A program made the position numbers and the translations under genes. A DNA stretch of 32,500 nt from Chondrilla cf. caribensis. Its lineage: Eukaryota; Porifera; Demospongiae; Chondrillida; Chondrillidae. Where the stretch lies: assembly GCA_964020155.1 (NCBI GenBank), contig OZ026555.1, positions 1,742,515 to 1,775,014 on the forward strand, in the 5' to 3' direction. Below are positions 10,306 through 21,314 of the stretch, piece by piece (the stretch's first letter is position 1; every line of letters begins with the position of its first letter). The notes beneath the pieces were generated by a model. It had not been told where the DNA came from, made no database searches, and was given only the letters and a program-made list of their open reading frames with translations.

Positions 10306-11360
10306 GCTGTATCAACACTATCATAACCTCACCATCATCACTATTACTTTAACACTGCTATTTCTATAGTTCTGTATAGGCTCTTCAATATTATTAGCTC
10401 ATCCAATGTTAATGTAGTCTTCATTGTATCACAAAGCATTACCAGAGTGTGTTAATTAATAATTGGCAAGGTGACAGTGACATAATACTATTATATTATA
10501 TACTATAATATATACTAATGTACAATATATTATACTAATACTAGTTCAGACAGAGTCTGAAGGGGCTCACCTAAGCTTGCCCTGTTAGCAGGGGTCAGCA
10601 TAGATGCACAGTAGCTGGCATTAAAAAGGTACACACGTACAGGCACTGACTGATGTCTGCAACATGCTCTATTCAGACAATTATGGAAATGCCGCAATAA
10701 AACCTGTCATGTGCTCCTGAGCCATCGTGACTCATTGTTATGAAGGAGGCATTATTCATAATTATTGAACAAAATGGCATATTACTATGAGGCAGTCGCC
10801 GAATAATGCCAGAAATGCCGCAGTCATCATATGTAGTACAATGGTGACAAGAGTAGGAAAGAGCACTCCACTCTATAGAATTGAAATCGTTTGTGTGAAA
10901 TTATCTCCATAGCTCTAGCCTATCAGTAGCTCTGTCTAAAAATTTGTAGAGAAAAAGAAGCCAAAAAATTGACCTTTAATATTTTGACCTTTTGCCAGTT
11001 CGCCACTTCACAGGGTTCTCTCCACTTGTAAGTAGTAATCTTACATCTAAAATCAGCCAAAAATGACTTCTAAATGCTGGCTTGGACTTAATACCTGTCC
11101 ATAGGCGATATTTTTGCGAATCAGTAATTGGGGCTCGCTCAGGCTCGAACCACACTTACAAGTTGGTCGTCTGCCCGCCTATGCTTCCGGTGTGGAAATA
11201 TATATATGAGCACATACTAGTGTGTAGTAGGCTCAAATTTTAATCCACCTACCCTGCCAATCCACCATAAAACTGAGACACCCAATTGTGGTAAATTATC
11301 GAGGTTTCACTGTATGCTGATGTCTCAACTGTACCTAACAAAACTAAAACAAAGAACTGC
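10306..11360. other. 3' flank of the peroxidase gene and spacer
   Basis: An AATAAA hexamer at 10696-10701, about 390 nt after the stop codon, may be the poly(A) signal. AT dinucleotide runs occupy about 10485-10545. A block near 11110-11180 has a weak tRNA-like B box (GGTTCGAGCC) on the minus strand. About 11225-11315 ends with tcgaggtttcactgta, like one end of a TA-flanked MITE. No genes were recognised. Confidence 0.4.
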
Positions 11361-11377
11361 ACTTAATCTCCACTCAC

Positions 11378-11729
11378 TTTTAACTCCACAAATTTGTTGG
11401 CCACTTCTATAGTCTGAACTGAGACATCCGGATATATTGTGGACTGTGTGGGGTGATATGTATTAGAGTTGTCAGCATAACGGTGAATAATGGATGTTTT
11501 ACGGTAACCAGTCCTGCAAATGACAGAAGAAGTATCAGTACACACATACAACATCATTTCCATATATCCAGTATTCCTAGTAACACATAAAGACACATTA
11601 TTATTTTGTAGGTTCTCACCCGCTATCGCCAATGACTACAACTTTTAAAGCATCTTGTTGGTGTTGATATATTCTGGACAGTAGCTGGAAGTACAGCACA
11701 TGGATATTGAGATATAGAAAACAGGACAT
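11378..11729 (-). pseudogene. Rab GTPase remnant E (first two exons only)
   Basis: Exon 1 (11729-11620) ends LKVVVIGDSG, and exon 2 (11513-11378) continues in phase with TGYRKTSIIHRYADNS. Both splice sites match those of the complete Rab genes in the array: phase 2 after GDSG, and a GTGAGT donor before the missing WDTAGQ exon. The P-loop reads GDSGTGYRKT, so two residues are inserted inside the GxxxxGKT motif. Exons 3 and 4 (WDTAGQ, NKxD, ETSA and prenylation Cys) were not found downstream to 10306. The proposed N-terminus (MSCFLYLNIHVLYF) is unlike that of the paralogues. It is probably a decayed array member; an expressed truncated protein cannot be excluded. Confidence 0.7.
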
Positions 11730-12069
11730 TGAAAGATGATATTTCAGAGTAATGTTGATATATACTCATGCACCAAAGAAGAAAGCGATAGAGTGAGAAT
11801 CAACACCCTACCATGATGGATAATGCGGAAAGTGTACATTTTGATGAGAACAAGAAATTACTAAAGGTGGGATGATACACAGACAGAAACCTCACAAGTA
11901 CAAGCACTACCTATCACAACACATGCACATACATAGGGACGTACTCATGGACAACACTACACATGTTATGCATCATATCCAGGTTGATGGCATATGTGGA
12001 ACAGATAGTGAAAATTTTGATGTTCCTCTTCGAACAAACCATAGATTACATACATACATTCGCGTTTTT

Positions 12070-13212
12070 ACTCCAGTCTTCTGAGACTGTTTTGCTGACA
12101 ACTACCATCCTGGTTGTTCGGAATTCATCTTGGCGTCTTCTTGGCTTATCGTGGTTTGGTCATGAGTGGAGTCCAGCTAACAAAAGGAAGGAATTCCAAG
12201 TTACACTGTACCTTATCCATGATACACACTGTTCCTGGCCAGTATTATGCACACATGTAGCTTCACTTGAGCTCCACAACATGTAGTACATGTACATAAT
12301 AAACACATACATTTGCAGTCTTTGACAGTTTGTAGATCCATTATAGCCTTCCAGAGATGTTACCTTTATTTTAGGTACATATGCACATTATTGTAATTCC
12401 TTAATTAATATACATCATCGGGGCATCATCACCTGTGGGGCGGCAGCTCCATGGGTTTTTGAACTTGAATTACTTGTTGTGATGCAATTGACTACCCAAA
12501 AGGATCAGTGTCCTGGAAAACACATTCTGTATTATAATTAGCTGGATATTTAGTGGTTACGACATGAGCACGAGAGTATTATGACATATAAAATACCAAA
12601 CAGGTCGACAAAATATAGCAAAACTTTGTATATACTGAGTGTAACGAATGATATATTTAACATAATATCTTATGTATATACACATAATCAACCTTGATAA
12701 CGATTTCAGCTTTCCCTCGAGATCAGTAGCGCAAGATGACAAATCTGATTTTCTTATTAGTGCCTCGAGTAGTGTCTGGTAAGAAACGGGCTCTTTGGTG
12801 TTCCCCTTGAGCCAAAGAATTAATCCTTCGAAGCAGGTGTTCACCGTGTTATCAATCAATGCTATAACAATAACTACTACCTTTCAGTATTTTCGCAGCT
12901 ATTTTCAAGAAAGTGCACACGACTAGATTATCAGATAATTGTATACGTACGTATTATTTGATCACATAATATTATAGTATACCACAATCGCCACCAAGTA
13001 TACACAACCTCCCAAGGAGGTGTTTTGACCAGTTTCTTGTAGGTTCAGAAAGTGTGCATGGTGCTATGACCAGAATTTGACCCCACATACAGCACCACGG
13101 AGTATCTTATAACAATATGCTGTCCTTGACCCAACCAAATCTACATACTGTATATACAGTATAGCTAAGCTAAGTTACATTGTCTTGAGCTTGCAGGGGT
13201 TATAAGATTAAT
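12070..13212. repeat. Segmental duplication, copy 2
   Basis: This is the second copy of the block at about 840-3068, in the same orientation. Relative to copy 1 it lacks the 1400-2390 segment and about 200 bp of the death-domain exon. It carries about 60 extra bases near 13006-13068 and about 65 extra near 12625-12690. It lies between Rab remnant E and Rab gene A. Confidence 0.85.
12693..12919 (-). pseudogene. Broken copy of the death-domain gene
   Basis: The exon 1 equivalent (AAATACTGAAAG followed by a GTAGTAG donor) is present near 12885-12906, but the ATG of copy 1 reads ATA here. In exon 2 only the second half of the domain remains (NTVNTCFEGLILWLKGNT, then YQTLLEALIRKSDLSSCATD). The first half and the intron edge are deleted, and the junction is near 12850. 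The remaining codons show mostly mild changes against copy 1 (F to L, E to K, H to Q), so the decay looks recent. Confidence 0.75.
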
Positions 13213-13604
13213 TATACTTGAAATCTAAAACACATCGTTAAGATATGGTGACATGATATTGTTATAATACCTAGCTGCGTTTCCATCATATCCGAACAGT
13301 TAGCACAAAAGAACTGTGTATACAAATTATACCTAATACATAAAGTATTCTTTACTGAGTATATATCATTATACCACATCACATGACAATAATTGCATAA
13401 TAAATTTGCACAAGTAATGCTTCAATCTTACAAATTCACTGTATAAGAATACATTTACCATAATAAGCAGTCTAGAAAAGCTGACTGGGAAAATATTACA
13501 AGTATCATTCGTCAGCCTTGCCAGTGTCAGTTTGAAATTCAAAATTACTTCTACACCCATTAAAATGTTGATTCCACATCCATCAGAATCACCAATTCGT
13601 ATTA

Positions 13605-13866
13605 TCAACACTCACAGCCCCTAGACCGTGATTGGTCTTCACCACCATAAAGTGCCACTGTTCGGTCACCATCTGTGTCTGCATCCTGAGAAGTTTCCCC
13701 TCTGAACTTGATCACCTCACGGGCTACGCTGAGGAAGGCCTCCTGAAGGTTGATGTTGTCTTTAGCACTTGTCTCAAAGTAGTTAAGAACCCCATTCCTC
13801 GTACACCACTCCTCTGCTTCATCCCGTTTTATCTTAAAAGAATTGACGTAGAAATATAATAGTGGA

Positions 13867-13916
<50 letters not shown>

Positions 13917-13968
13917 TTACACACACACAGACACACACACACACACACAGACACACGCACACACACAG

Positions 13969-13999
<31 letters not shown>

Positions 14000-14038
14000 C
14001 ACGCATGCACACACACACACACACACACATGCACGCAT

Positions 14039-14110
<72 letters not shown>

Positions 14111-15535
14111 TCTAACCTTTCTTCCTTCCTTCAAATCTACCTTGTTCCCTAATATCACAAATGGAATGGGTTCGGCAATCTCACTCCTCATAATCTCCAA
14201 CCACTCACTGAGGCTATCAAACGACTCTCGATTGGTGACGTCAAACACAATCACACCGGCCTGGGCTCCTCGATAAAATTCCCTCACCAATGCACGATAT
14301 TGTTCCTGTCCAGCTGTGTCCCATATCTGAATATATAGGATGCATGTTATGTGAGTAGGTCCATAGGCAGGAGTTACAAAAAGGTTTTTTCCATGCAATT
14401 GACAACGAAGGACTACTGTCACAAAACAGAGTGACGGAACTTCAGAAAACCCTGGATTTGGTTTTAAATCCATGCATGGGCTTTGAACTTCAGTGACCTA
14501 ATAGTCATATGAATACAGTGGAACCTCTCTATTGAGGACACTTTGGGACCTTGATTTTAGTCCTTATTACAGAGGTGTCCTCAATTCAGAGGTCACTTAA
14601 AACACTACAGTACTACACTGGGACACAGAATGGTGTCTTTATTATAGAGGTTTCTGCAATTCAGAGGTTTGTAATAGAGGGGTTCCACTGCACAACATAC
14701 CCCCATGTGTACGGGCTTGGGTATGTCCTAACCATACTCCATAGGCCTCACGAGTACACTACCAAACATACATACAATCGCAATATATAGTACACCACTA
14801 GAATATCCCTTCCTAAAGAATTTAAACAGCCAAGCAGCTGACAATAAAGGAGACAGGAATAAAAAATAACTCAATTTATACTGATGATAGTGCTAGCAAA
14901 GAGGGCTATCTTCCAGGCTGCTGGTGAGGTGAGGAATACCATAGTGAAGGAAGTCACCCAAACCCCTCGGGATATTGAGAAAGGATGATACGGAATGTTA
15001 CAATAGCATCTTGGAAATCAATAGACTAGCCATTTCACGTTTCTGTGGGGTATAGAGTATCTATGCTGTGGGCGACTAGTGTTGTTTACTAAAGGGAGAT
15101 ATCAACCACTGTTTCAAATTCCAACGAACATTGCCTTGTCATTGAGCGGGCGTTAATTGGCGCTACACACTAGCGACGCCCTCACAGTGTACATGTATGG
15201 TACCTTGGAAGCTACCTGGGATGGGTTGAAATGAGAATCATCCACTTACTTCCAACGACACTGATCTGTCGTCCACGTCTACGGATTTGAGGGCGAAATC
15301 TGCTCCCACTGTGGACTTTTCCTGTAATTGGAAGCTGTCTTTACAGTAACGTTTCATAATACTCGTTTTTCCAACACTGCAGGAGACGAGAAGTAATGGT
15401 ACACGCAACATGTGATATCAGCATCTCGTCATAATACAAGAGATACGATTATACTATCGTAGGCACTTACCCCATGTTGCCAACAACAACAACTTTGGCT
15501 TGCAAAATCTGAAAATCAGAGTTATGGGTAGCCAT
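13605..15535 (-). CDS. Rab-family small GTPase A (Rab7/Rab9-like)
   Basis: Four exons (15535-15471, 15376-15250, 14326-14117, 13832-13605) give 209 residues. All introns are GT-AG and in phase. Motifs: P-loop GNMGVGKT (19-26), STVGADF in switch I, WDTAGQE (66-72, catalytic Gln kept), NKVD (125-128) and ETSAK ending at about 158. It ends GCEC, a CxC double-geranylgeranylation signal, so a membrane-anchored vesicle-traffic switch is expected. The YFETSAKDNIN and EEWCTRNG segments resemble Rab7/Rab9. The P-loop has Asn-Met where most Rabs have Asp-Ser. Intron 3 starts a few bases before a long TG tract in the transcribed sense. Confidence 0.9.
13869..14110. repeat. CT, TG and CA microsatellite in intron 3 of Rab A
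   Basis: A short CT run, about 16 TG units, then about 190 bp of mostly CA repeats interrupted by cagacaca and catgcacgcatgc units. The minus-strand Cys/Val and plus-strand His/Thr open frames here are artefacts. The tract ends about 6 nt from the 5' splice site at 14116. Confidence 0.95.
14516..14690. mobile_element. MITE with CAGTGGAACCTCTCTAT ends
   Basis: The left end cagtggaacctctctatt and right end gaggggttccactg are inverted repeats. The interior repeats ttcagagg and gtccttattacagaggt. TA lies on the left flank only. It shares ends and interior with 24838-24936. The ends and TA preference suggest a Tc1/mariner/pogo-type non-autonomous element. It lies in intron 2 of Rab A. Confidence 0.65.
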
Positions 15536-15570
15536 TTGCACTGTCACGTGATTGAACTTTGCATGTGTGG

Positions 15571-15699
15571 TCTCGCGTGACCAGTCCCTTCTCCACGTAG
15601 TCTTCCCCATAATAGCTAACCATGGAAAGTCCTACCTATGGTTTACCTGTGTGGCCCAGGGAAACTAATGGAGGCGAGTTAGGGTCTGGCTACGCGAGA
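15571..15699. mobile_element. Small inverted-repeat element with TCTCGCGT ends
   Basis: The left end TCTCGCGTGACCAGTCCC matches the reverse complement of the right end (TCTCGCGTAGCCAGACCC) at 15 of 18 positions, about 129 bp overall. It lies just upstream of the Rab A start codon, so it could include promoter sequence. Confidence 0.5.
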
Positions 15700-16123
15700 A
15701 TAGGGGCTCAAAGCTGGTTTGTTCATCCTTACCTGTCTCTTTCGCATTTTTACAAGTTATACACAAACCCTCCTGAATGCACTCTGATGCGTCAATAATT
15801 ATAGCTATTTCATAGCTCTTGATATACTTACCTTATATACAATCCCTCCACGTATACATACCTTGGTGTCCACTTGTACATTGAATGGAAGTAATAGTAC
15901 ACATGCATGAAACATCATAATTCAATATTAGTACCAATCTCTCAAACTCACTGTATAATAATATGGTTATACCTATCAAGGAGGTGAATTACAAAAAAAA
16001 AATTACAGTTGCCATGAAAGCGGAATAGAAAAATTAAACAAAAAGCATACACATCATTCATCATCATTCTTGCTAAAGTCCAATTAAAAATTGATATCAA
16101 TCCAAATCAACTGGTTGTAATCA
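15700..16123. other. Spacer between Rab A and Rab B
   Basis: About 420 bp of AT-rich sequence lies between the inverted-repeat element upstream of Rab A and the stop codon of Rab B. No coding sequence or clear poly(A) hexamer on the minus strand was recognised. Confidence 0.4.
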
Positions 16124-18839
16124 TCAACATGCACATCTGTTATCCCCTTGTTGGTTTTCATCAGTATCCACGTCCTCCACTTTTCGTCGGCTGCCTGTGT
16201 TGGCTTCTTCAGAGCCTCGAGTCTCCAATTTGACCAACTCCCGTGCCACACTAAAGAAGACCTTCTCCAGGTTGATGTTGTCCTTTGCACTCGTCTCGAA
16301 GTAGAGGAGATTCCCATTCCTCCTACACCACTCCTCTGCCTCTTCTCGTCTCACCTACCAACAAATATTAAGCAAATATTATAATAGACAGGTTAAATCA
16401 TTTGGAGAATGTACATTCACACATACATAAGCTCACTACTGACATACTTTACATGTTAGTTGTATCCTGGTGTATGCAGTGATGATAAAATGTGTTTTCT
16501 GATCTCCTGTGTGGTTCTTAACCAATTAATCTTAAACAATGAAACCTGTCTGGTGACCTGTGCTGTATCACTGACCTGCGCTACATGGCTTATGTATACA
16601 CATTTTTATTTTAATCCACCCCTCAACCAGGATACAACTAACTTGTATCCTGACGTGGTAATGATAGACAATTCGTACTGCAAATACGCATGCGCATAGC
16701 AACATATGCAATAAAATGTGCTTATCAATTTCCCGGCCTGTTCTCACTCAATTAATCCTAACAACGAAAACTGTCTGGTGACCCGTGCTGTATCACTGAC
16801 CAGTGCTACTTATGTACGTAGCATGTTATGTATGTACGCAGAGTTTTCCTTCGATCTACCCCTCAACCAGGATACAAGTGTGTATACTCAACATCTACAT
16901 TTAGCAAACCATTGCTCTAACCTCTCTTTCATCCTCCTCATCCACCTTATTGCCTACTATTACAAGTATAAGTGAATTGAAGCTATTTTGAATCTCTTTC
17001 ACGGTTTTCAACCAGTAGTCGAGGTTAGAAAATGACTCCCGATGGGTGAGATCAAATACAATCACACTAGCTTGAGCTCCTTGAAAAAATGATGTAGTGA
17101 CTGAACGAAATCTCTCCTGTCCAGCTGTGTCCCATATCTGAACTCAAACATATGTGAAAATACAGATAATAGTATGTACATATGTCCATGTATAGTGCAA
17201 CTTACTTATAATAGTTAGTATCGTGATTAGTACATACTTCTGACAATACATACACATGCTCAGTCCCTAGCTCATGTGCACTATGTCAATCAGTACCGAT
17301 AGTAGGTACCTCCAATAAGGAGTACAGATTTGGTGTGCCACTTGAGGTACTTACTAAGCAAGCTAGACTACATAGGCGACCCCTATCTATATGGAGTACA
17401 TACGTGTCAATCATTTGGTAGAGGCTCTTGATTGCTAAGGTGTCGATAGGGGAAACCGGGTAATTCTTGAGCAATCACGTAGCAGTGAAAAATTGAAACA
17501 GGTTAAAATGTTTGAAATGCAAGACGTTTCGATCGCGAAGGTCTTCGTCAGTTACAATACACAATATATACATACATGTCCATTGTATAAAGATTGTTGG
17601 TCACACATAGCCGGGTAGCCACTTTCCTTGCCACTTCCTAAATCATCAGCAGGAAACAATCAGGACGAGGTACATGTATGGCTGTGTGAGACTTTACAAT
17701 TACTCTATTTGTCCTCCAAGCAGTAGAGCAGATTATTACATTAATAACAAGGAATGATTACGGTCTGAATGGGAATATAGACCCTGTTAAACTCCATTTA
17801 TTATGCATTTCAGCTACTTTTAGCTCCACATACAATTCTTGTCACCCAATAGCCGTATCACCACAGTTAGGTTCAAAGAGTGAACTTTGGATTAGATCAA
17901 ACTACATGTTGGCTGCCCTCCACACGCAACTCTTGTCTCCAGCTACATGCTGGATTTCCTAAACTTAAACATAGCGAACATATAAGCACCCTCCCCCACA
18001 CAACACATACCCTATCCCAGTACAGAACCTATAAGGAATCTCAGTATCACTGAAGGTAAAACAGTACATAGCCAACAATTCCCCAATAACCAAGAGTAAC
18101 TAGCTATATAATATAGCATGTACACAGTGAGTGAGGTGAGATATTATGCTAGCTATTGTAAGCATAGGTACTCTATAGAGAAGCTTGTGAGCATCTCACT
18201 CTGGAGAGTTGAGGACTTAGGTTCCAACTGACAAGGCCACACCTCAGCAGTAATAGAGTAATAGTGGTGCCAACCTCCTCAATCTGGACCATGCAGGCAC
18301 ATAATTCAACATACCGTCTGATACACACTTTCACCATCAATACAAGGATCACCACACACTTAGGACCACTAGTACTGCGACTTGTTCCGCAGGTGGTCAA
18401 ACGTATTAGAGTCAGAATACACTACATACTCTAGTCACGGAGAGACCTGACAATTGTACTCGAAACACTTTGATGTATAAACTATAACATTCAAAGCGAG
18501 TTAGTAGGAAATTGCACCTATAGTCTACAACGGAGAATTGTCAACTTACTTGTAACGTTACAGATCTCTTGTGGACTCTTACTGTCTTAAGGGTGAAATC
18601 TATACTAACTGTGGGCTTCGCCTTCGTTGGATAGCTGCCCTTACTGTAACGGTTGACGATACACGTCTTGCCGGTGCTGCAGATGACGGGAAGGAGTACC
18701 GGTGGAACAAAATACATTCGATAGTCGTCTCTCCTCGTCAGAAACGCATATGAACACATGTCGAATGTTCTCACCCACTATCGCCTACGACGACAATTTT
18801 GGCCAACAAATTTGGAAGTTCCTTTGTTTCGGCGGCCAT
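16124..18839 (-). CDS. Rab-family small GTPase B (Rab7/Rab9-like)
   Basis: Four exons (18839-18775, 18676-18550, 17137-16922, 16354-16124) give 212 residues. Motifs: P-loop GDSGTGKT (19-26), TVSIDF in switch I (Gly replaced by Ser), WDTAGQE (66-72), NKVD (127-130) and ETSAK. The C-terminus is RCAC, a CxC prenylation signal. FFQGAQASVIVFDLT replaces the FYRGAQAG(V/L) seen in the sister genes. Exon 2 and its intron edge are nearly identical to those of Rab D, pointing to recent duplication or gene conversion. Unlike A, C and D, intron 3 has no CA/TG tract; it holds an internal tandem duplication instead. A function in endosomal membrane traffic is inferred from family only. Confidence 0.9.
16478..16876. 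repeat. Imperfect tandem duplication in intron 3 of Rab B
   Basis: About 16490-16640 and 16715-16876 share ordered blocks: aattaatc, ctgtctggtgacc, gtgctgtatcactgacc and cccctcaaccaggatacaa, with a period of about 235 bp. Divergence is moderate. Confidence 0.8.
17480..17560 (-). repeat. Retroelement-like fragment with hammerhead-ribozyme-like core
   Basis: The minus strand reads CUGACGA (17551-17545), then AGACCUUCGCGAUC, then GAAAC (17530-17526) followed by GUC. CUGANGA and GAAA at this spacing are the conserved core of hammerhead ribozymes. The intervening bases can form a short stem with one mismatch. Similar gacgtttcga...cttcgtcag blocks are known from the terminal repeats of Penelope-like elements. 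No reverse transcriptase was seen nearby. It lies in intron 2 of Rab B. Confidence 0.4.
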
Positions 18840-18964
18840 TTGCACGGTCAGGCGATGATGTGGGGGAAGTCCCTCAAAACGTACGCTCACATCGTTTTAT
18901 ACGGACAATGTGTGAATTGATGCATGTCTACTTGCATGTAACTTCGACCACAAACATTAGAGTG

Positions 18965-20070
18965 GAGAAATTAGTATTTTATGGGTGCAGTATATATTTC
19001 ATCAATATATATTTATCCAGTTCCATGACATGGTAGGTAATGTTTTGAATCACTCAAAACATCTATTACTGATTTATCATAGATCGTAAAGGATATGACT
19101 GATCATTAAAGAGAGTTACATTGCATTGGTTATAAAATAAATCAGGCCAACAACAATCTATAGATGATCCTTAATGACAGCAGAAAGGAATGAGAGGTAT
19201 TGGCTACATTCCACATAAACAATTGTGTACTATATTTAGTAGTACAAGCATTACATCATAGTATTTTACTAAATATAGCATGCATCACAATGAAAGTGAC
19301 GGTCATAAGATTCAATTGGCCATTACTATTCCTTACAAGTTAGAAGAGACAATTTATGCTGTTTACATTGCGTGTGATGCATTCATCATATTATGTATCA
19401 CTGCCACTACATGGAATTTAGTGCTAGGAATCGGCTGTAATTTTTCAAATTGATTATCAGTGCATGGTTACAATTGATTAATCGATTAATCACCGGAATT
19501 AATTAAGTGGGCAGTAGGTTACAGTAGAGAAATTTAGTATTTTATGGGGGCAGTATATATTTCATCAATATCCAGTTGCAGGACATGGTAGGTAATGTTG
19601 TGAATCACTCAAACCATCTATTACTGATTTATCATAGATCGTAAAAGATATAACTTATCATTAAAGAGAGTTCCATTGCATTGGTTATAAAATGAATCAG
19701 GCCAACAACAATCTATAGATGATCCTTAATGACAGCAGAAAGGAATGAGAGGTATTGGCTATATTTCATATAAACAATTCAGTGTGTACTATATTTAGTA
19801 GTACAAGCATTACATCATAGTATTTTACTAAATATAGCATGCATCACAATGAAAGTGACTGTCATAAGATTCAATTGGCCATTATTATTCCTTACAAGTT
19901 AGAAGAGACAATTCAGCTGTTTACATTGCGTGTGATGCATTCATCATATTATGTATCACTGCCACTACATGGAATTTAGTGCTAGGAATCGGCTGTAATT
20001 TTTCAAATTGATTATCAGTGCATGGTTACAATTGATTAATCGATTAATCACAGGAATTAATTAAGTGGGC
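18965..20070. repeat. Tandem duplication, two units of about 545 bp
   Basis: Unit 1 (about 18965-19512) and unit 2 (about 19528-20070) are in direct orientation with a period of about 558-563 bp and only scattered differences and small indels. Each unit contains a hairpin (ctatatttagtagtac facing gtattttactaaatatag) and a palindromic attgattaatcgattaat near its right end. There is no coding potential. It lies between Rab B and Rab C. Confidence 0.95.
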
Positions 20071-20511
20071 ATAATTGGGAACCCACTTTATTCGGCTGGG
20101 TGGTCATCCAAAAGACATGATGTGGAGTCTTTAGAGTCCTTTCTCACACTTTAGATAATAAAGTACAAATTAGACATATCAAATGAAAGCTGTTAGTAAT
20201 GTGGAGATGTGTCTTCCTGTAATACTCACTTAATTGCTTCCTGTAATTGATCTATTTGCTTGCACTACTAACAATAATCAGATTTGAAATCAATTCATTA
20301 ATCAATTGTCCCAGTACTAATAGAATTGCATTTCAAATGTATGAAATGCTTCAATCATATAAATTTTACACACAGCAATTCACAGTTACCATGAAAGTAA
20401 ACAAAGATTAGAAAAGTACATTACATATTATATACATTAACAACTTGCCTGGTCCAATATCAAATAAAATTTCCATCAGTCGTTCAAAATTAATCAGTCA
20501 ATTTGTGTTAA
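20071..20511. other. Spacer downstream of Rab C
   Basis: No coding sequence or clear repeat was recognised in this AT-rich stretch between the 545-bp tandem duplication and the Rab C stop codon. Confidence 0.4.
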
Positions 20512-20892
20512 TTATTGACATAAACATTTTCCCCTTGTTGGATGGGCTGGTTCATTTACTATTCTATGGGTGCTTCTTTTCACCTGTAGGGAATCCGTAG
20601 TCTCATTCTCCACTTTGATCACCTCCCGTGCTATGCCGGTGAAGACCTCCTCCAGGTTAATGTTGTTCCTTGCACTCGTCTCAAAGTAGAGGAGATCCCC
20701 ATTCCTCCTACACCACTCCTCTGCCTCTTCTCGTCTCACCTACAAACAAATTACTATACTGTAAATTATATAGTGGACAAATTCAGTTATTACACAAATG
20801 TCCGCGTAATAATATATTATATACTGTATAAGGTGAATAGACATAGTCTTCTTGGAGATATGCAACACAGAGACAAATGTACATGAACACAT

Positions 20893-20986
<94 letters not shown>

Positions 20987-21007
20987 ACACACACACACAC
21001 AGACACA

Positions 21008-21074
<67 letters not shown>

Positions 21075-21115
21075 ACACACACACACACACATACACACAC
21101 AATCACACACACACA

Positions 21116-21160
<45 letters not shown>

Positions 21161-21181
21161 ACACACACACACACAGACACA

Positions 21182-21222
<41 letters not shown>

Positions 21223-21253
21223 CTTGTCCAATGCACACACACACATGCACGCA

Positions 21254-21314
<61 letters not shown>

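Noticed and set aside
11110..11180. tRNA-like block with a GGTTCGAGCC box on the minus strand
   Set aside because: The T stem, anticodon stem and acceptor stem do not pair. At best it is a degenerate tRNA-derived SINE head.
13829..14473. Long minus-strand frames rich in Cys and Val, and plus-strand frames rich in His and Thr, over the CA/TG tracts (also 20783-21520, 24907-25375, 4879-5155)
   Set aside because: They are translations of dinucleotide repeats. Only the parts before the splice donors (the WDTAGQ exons) are coding.
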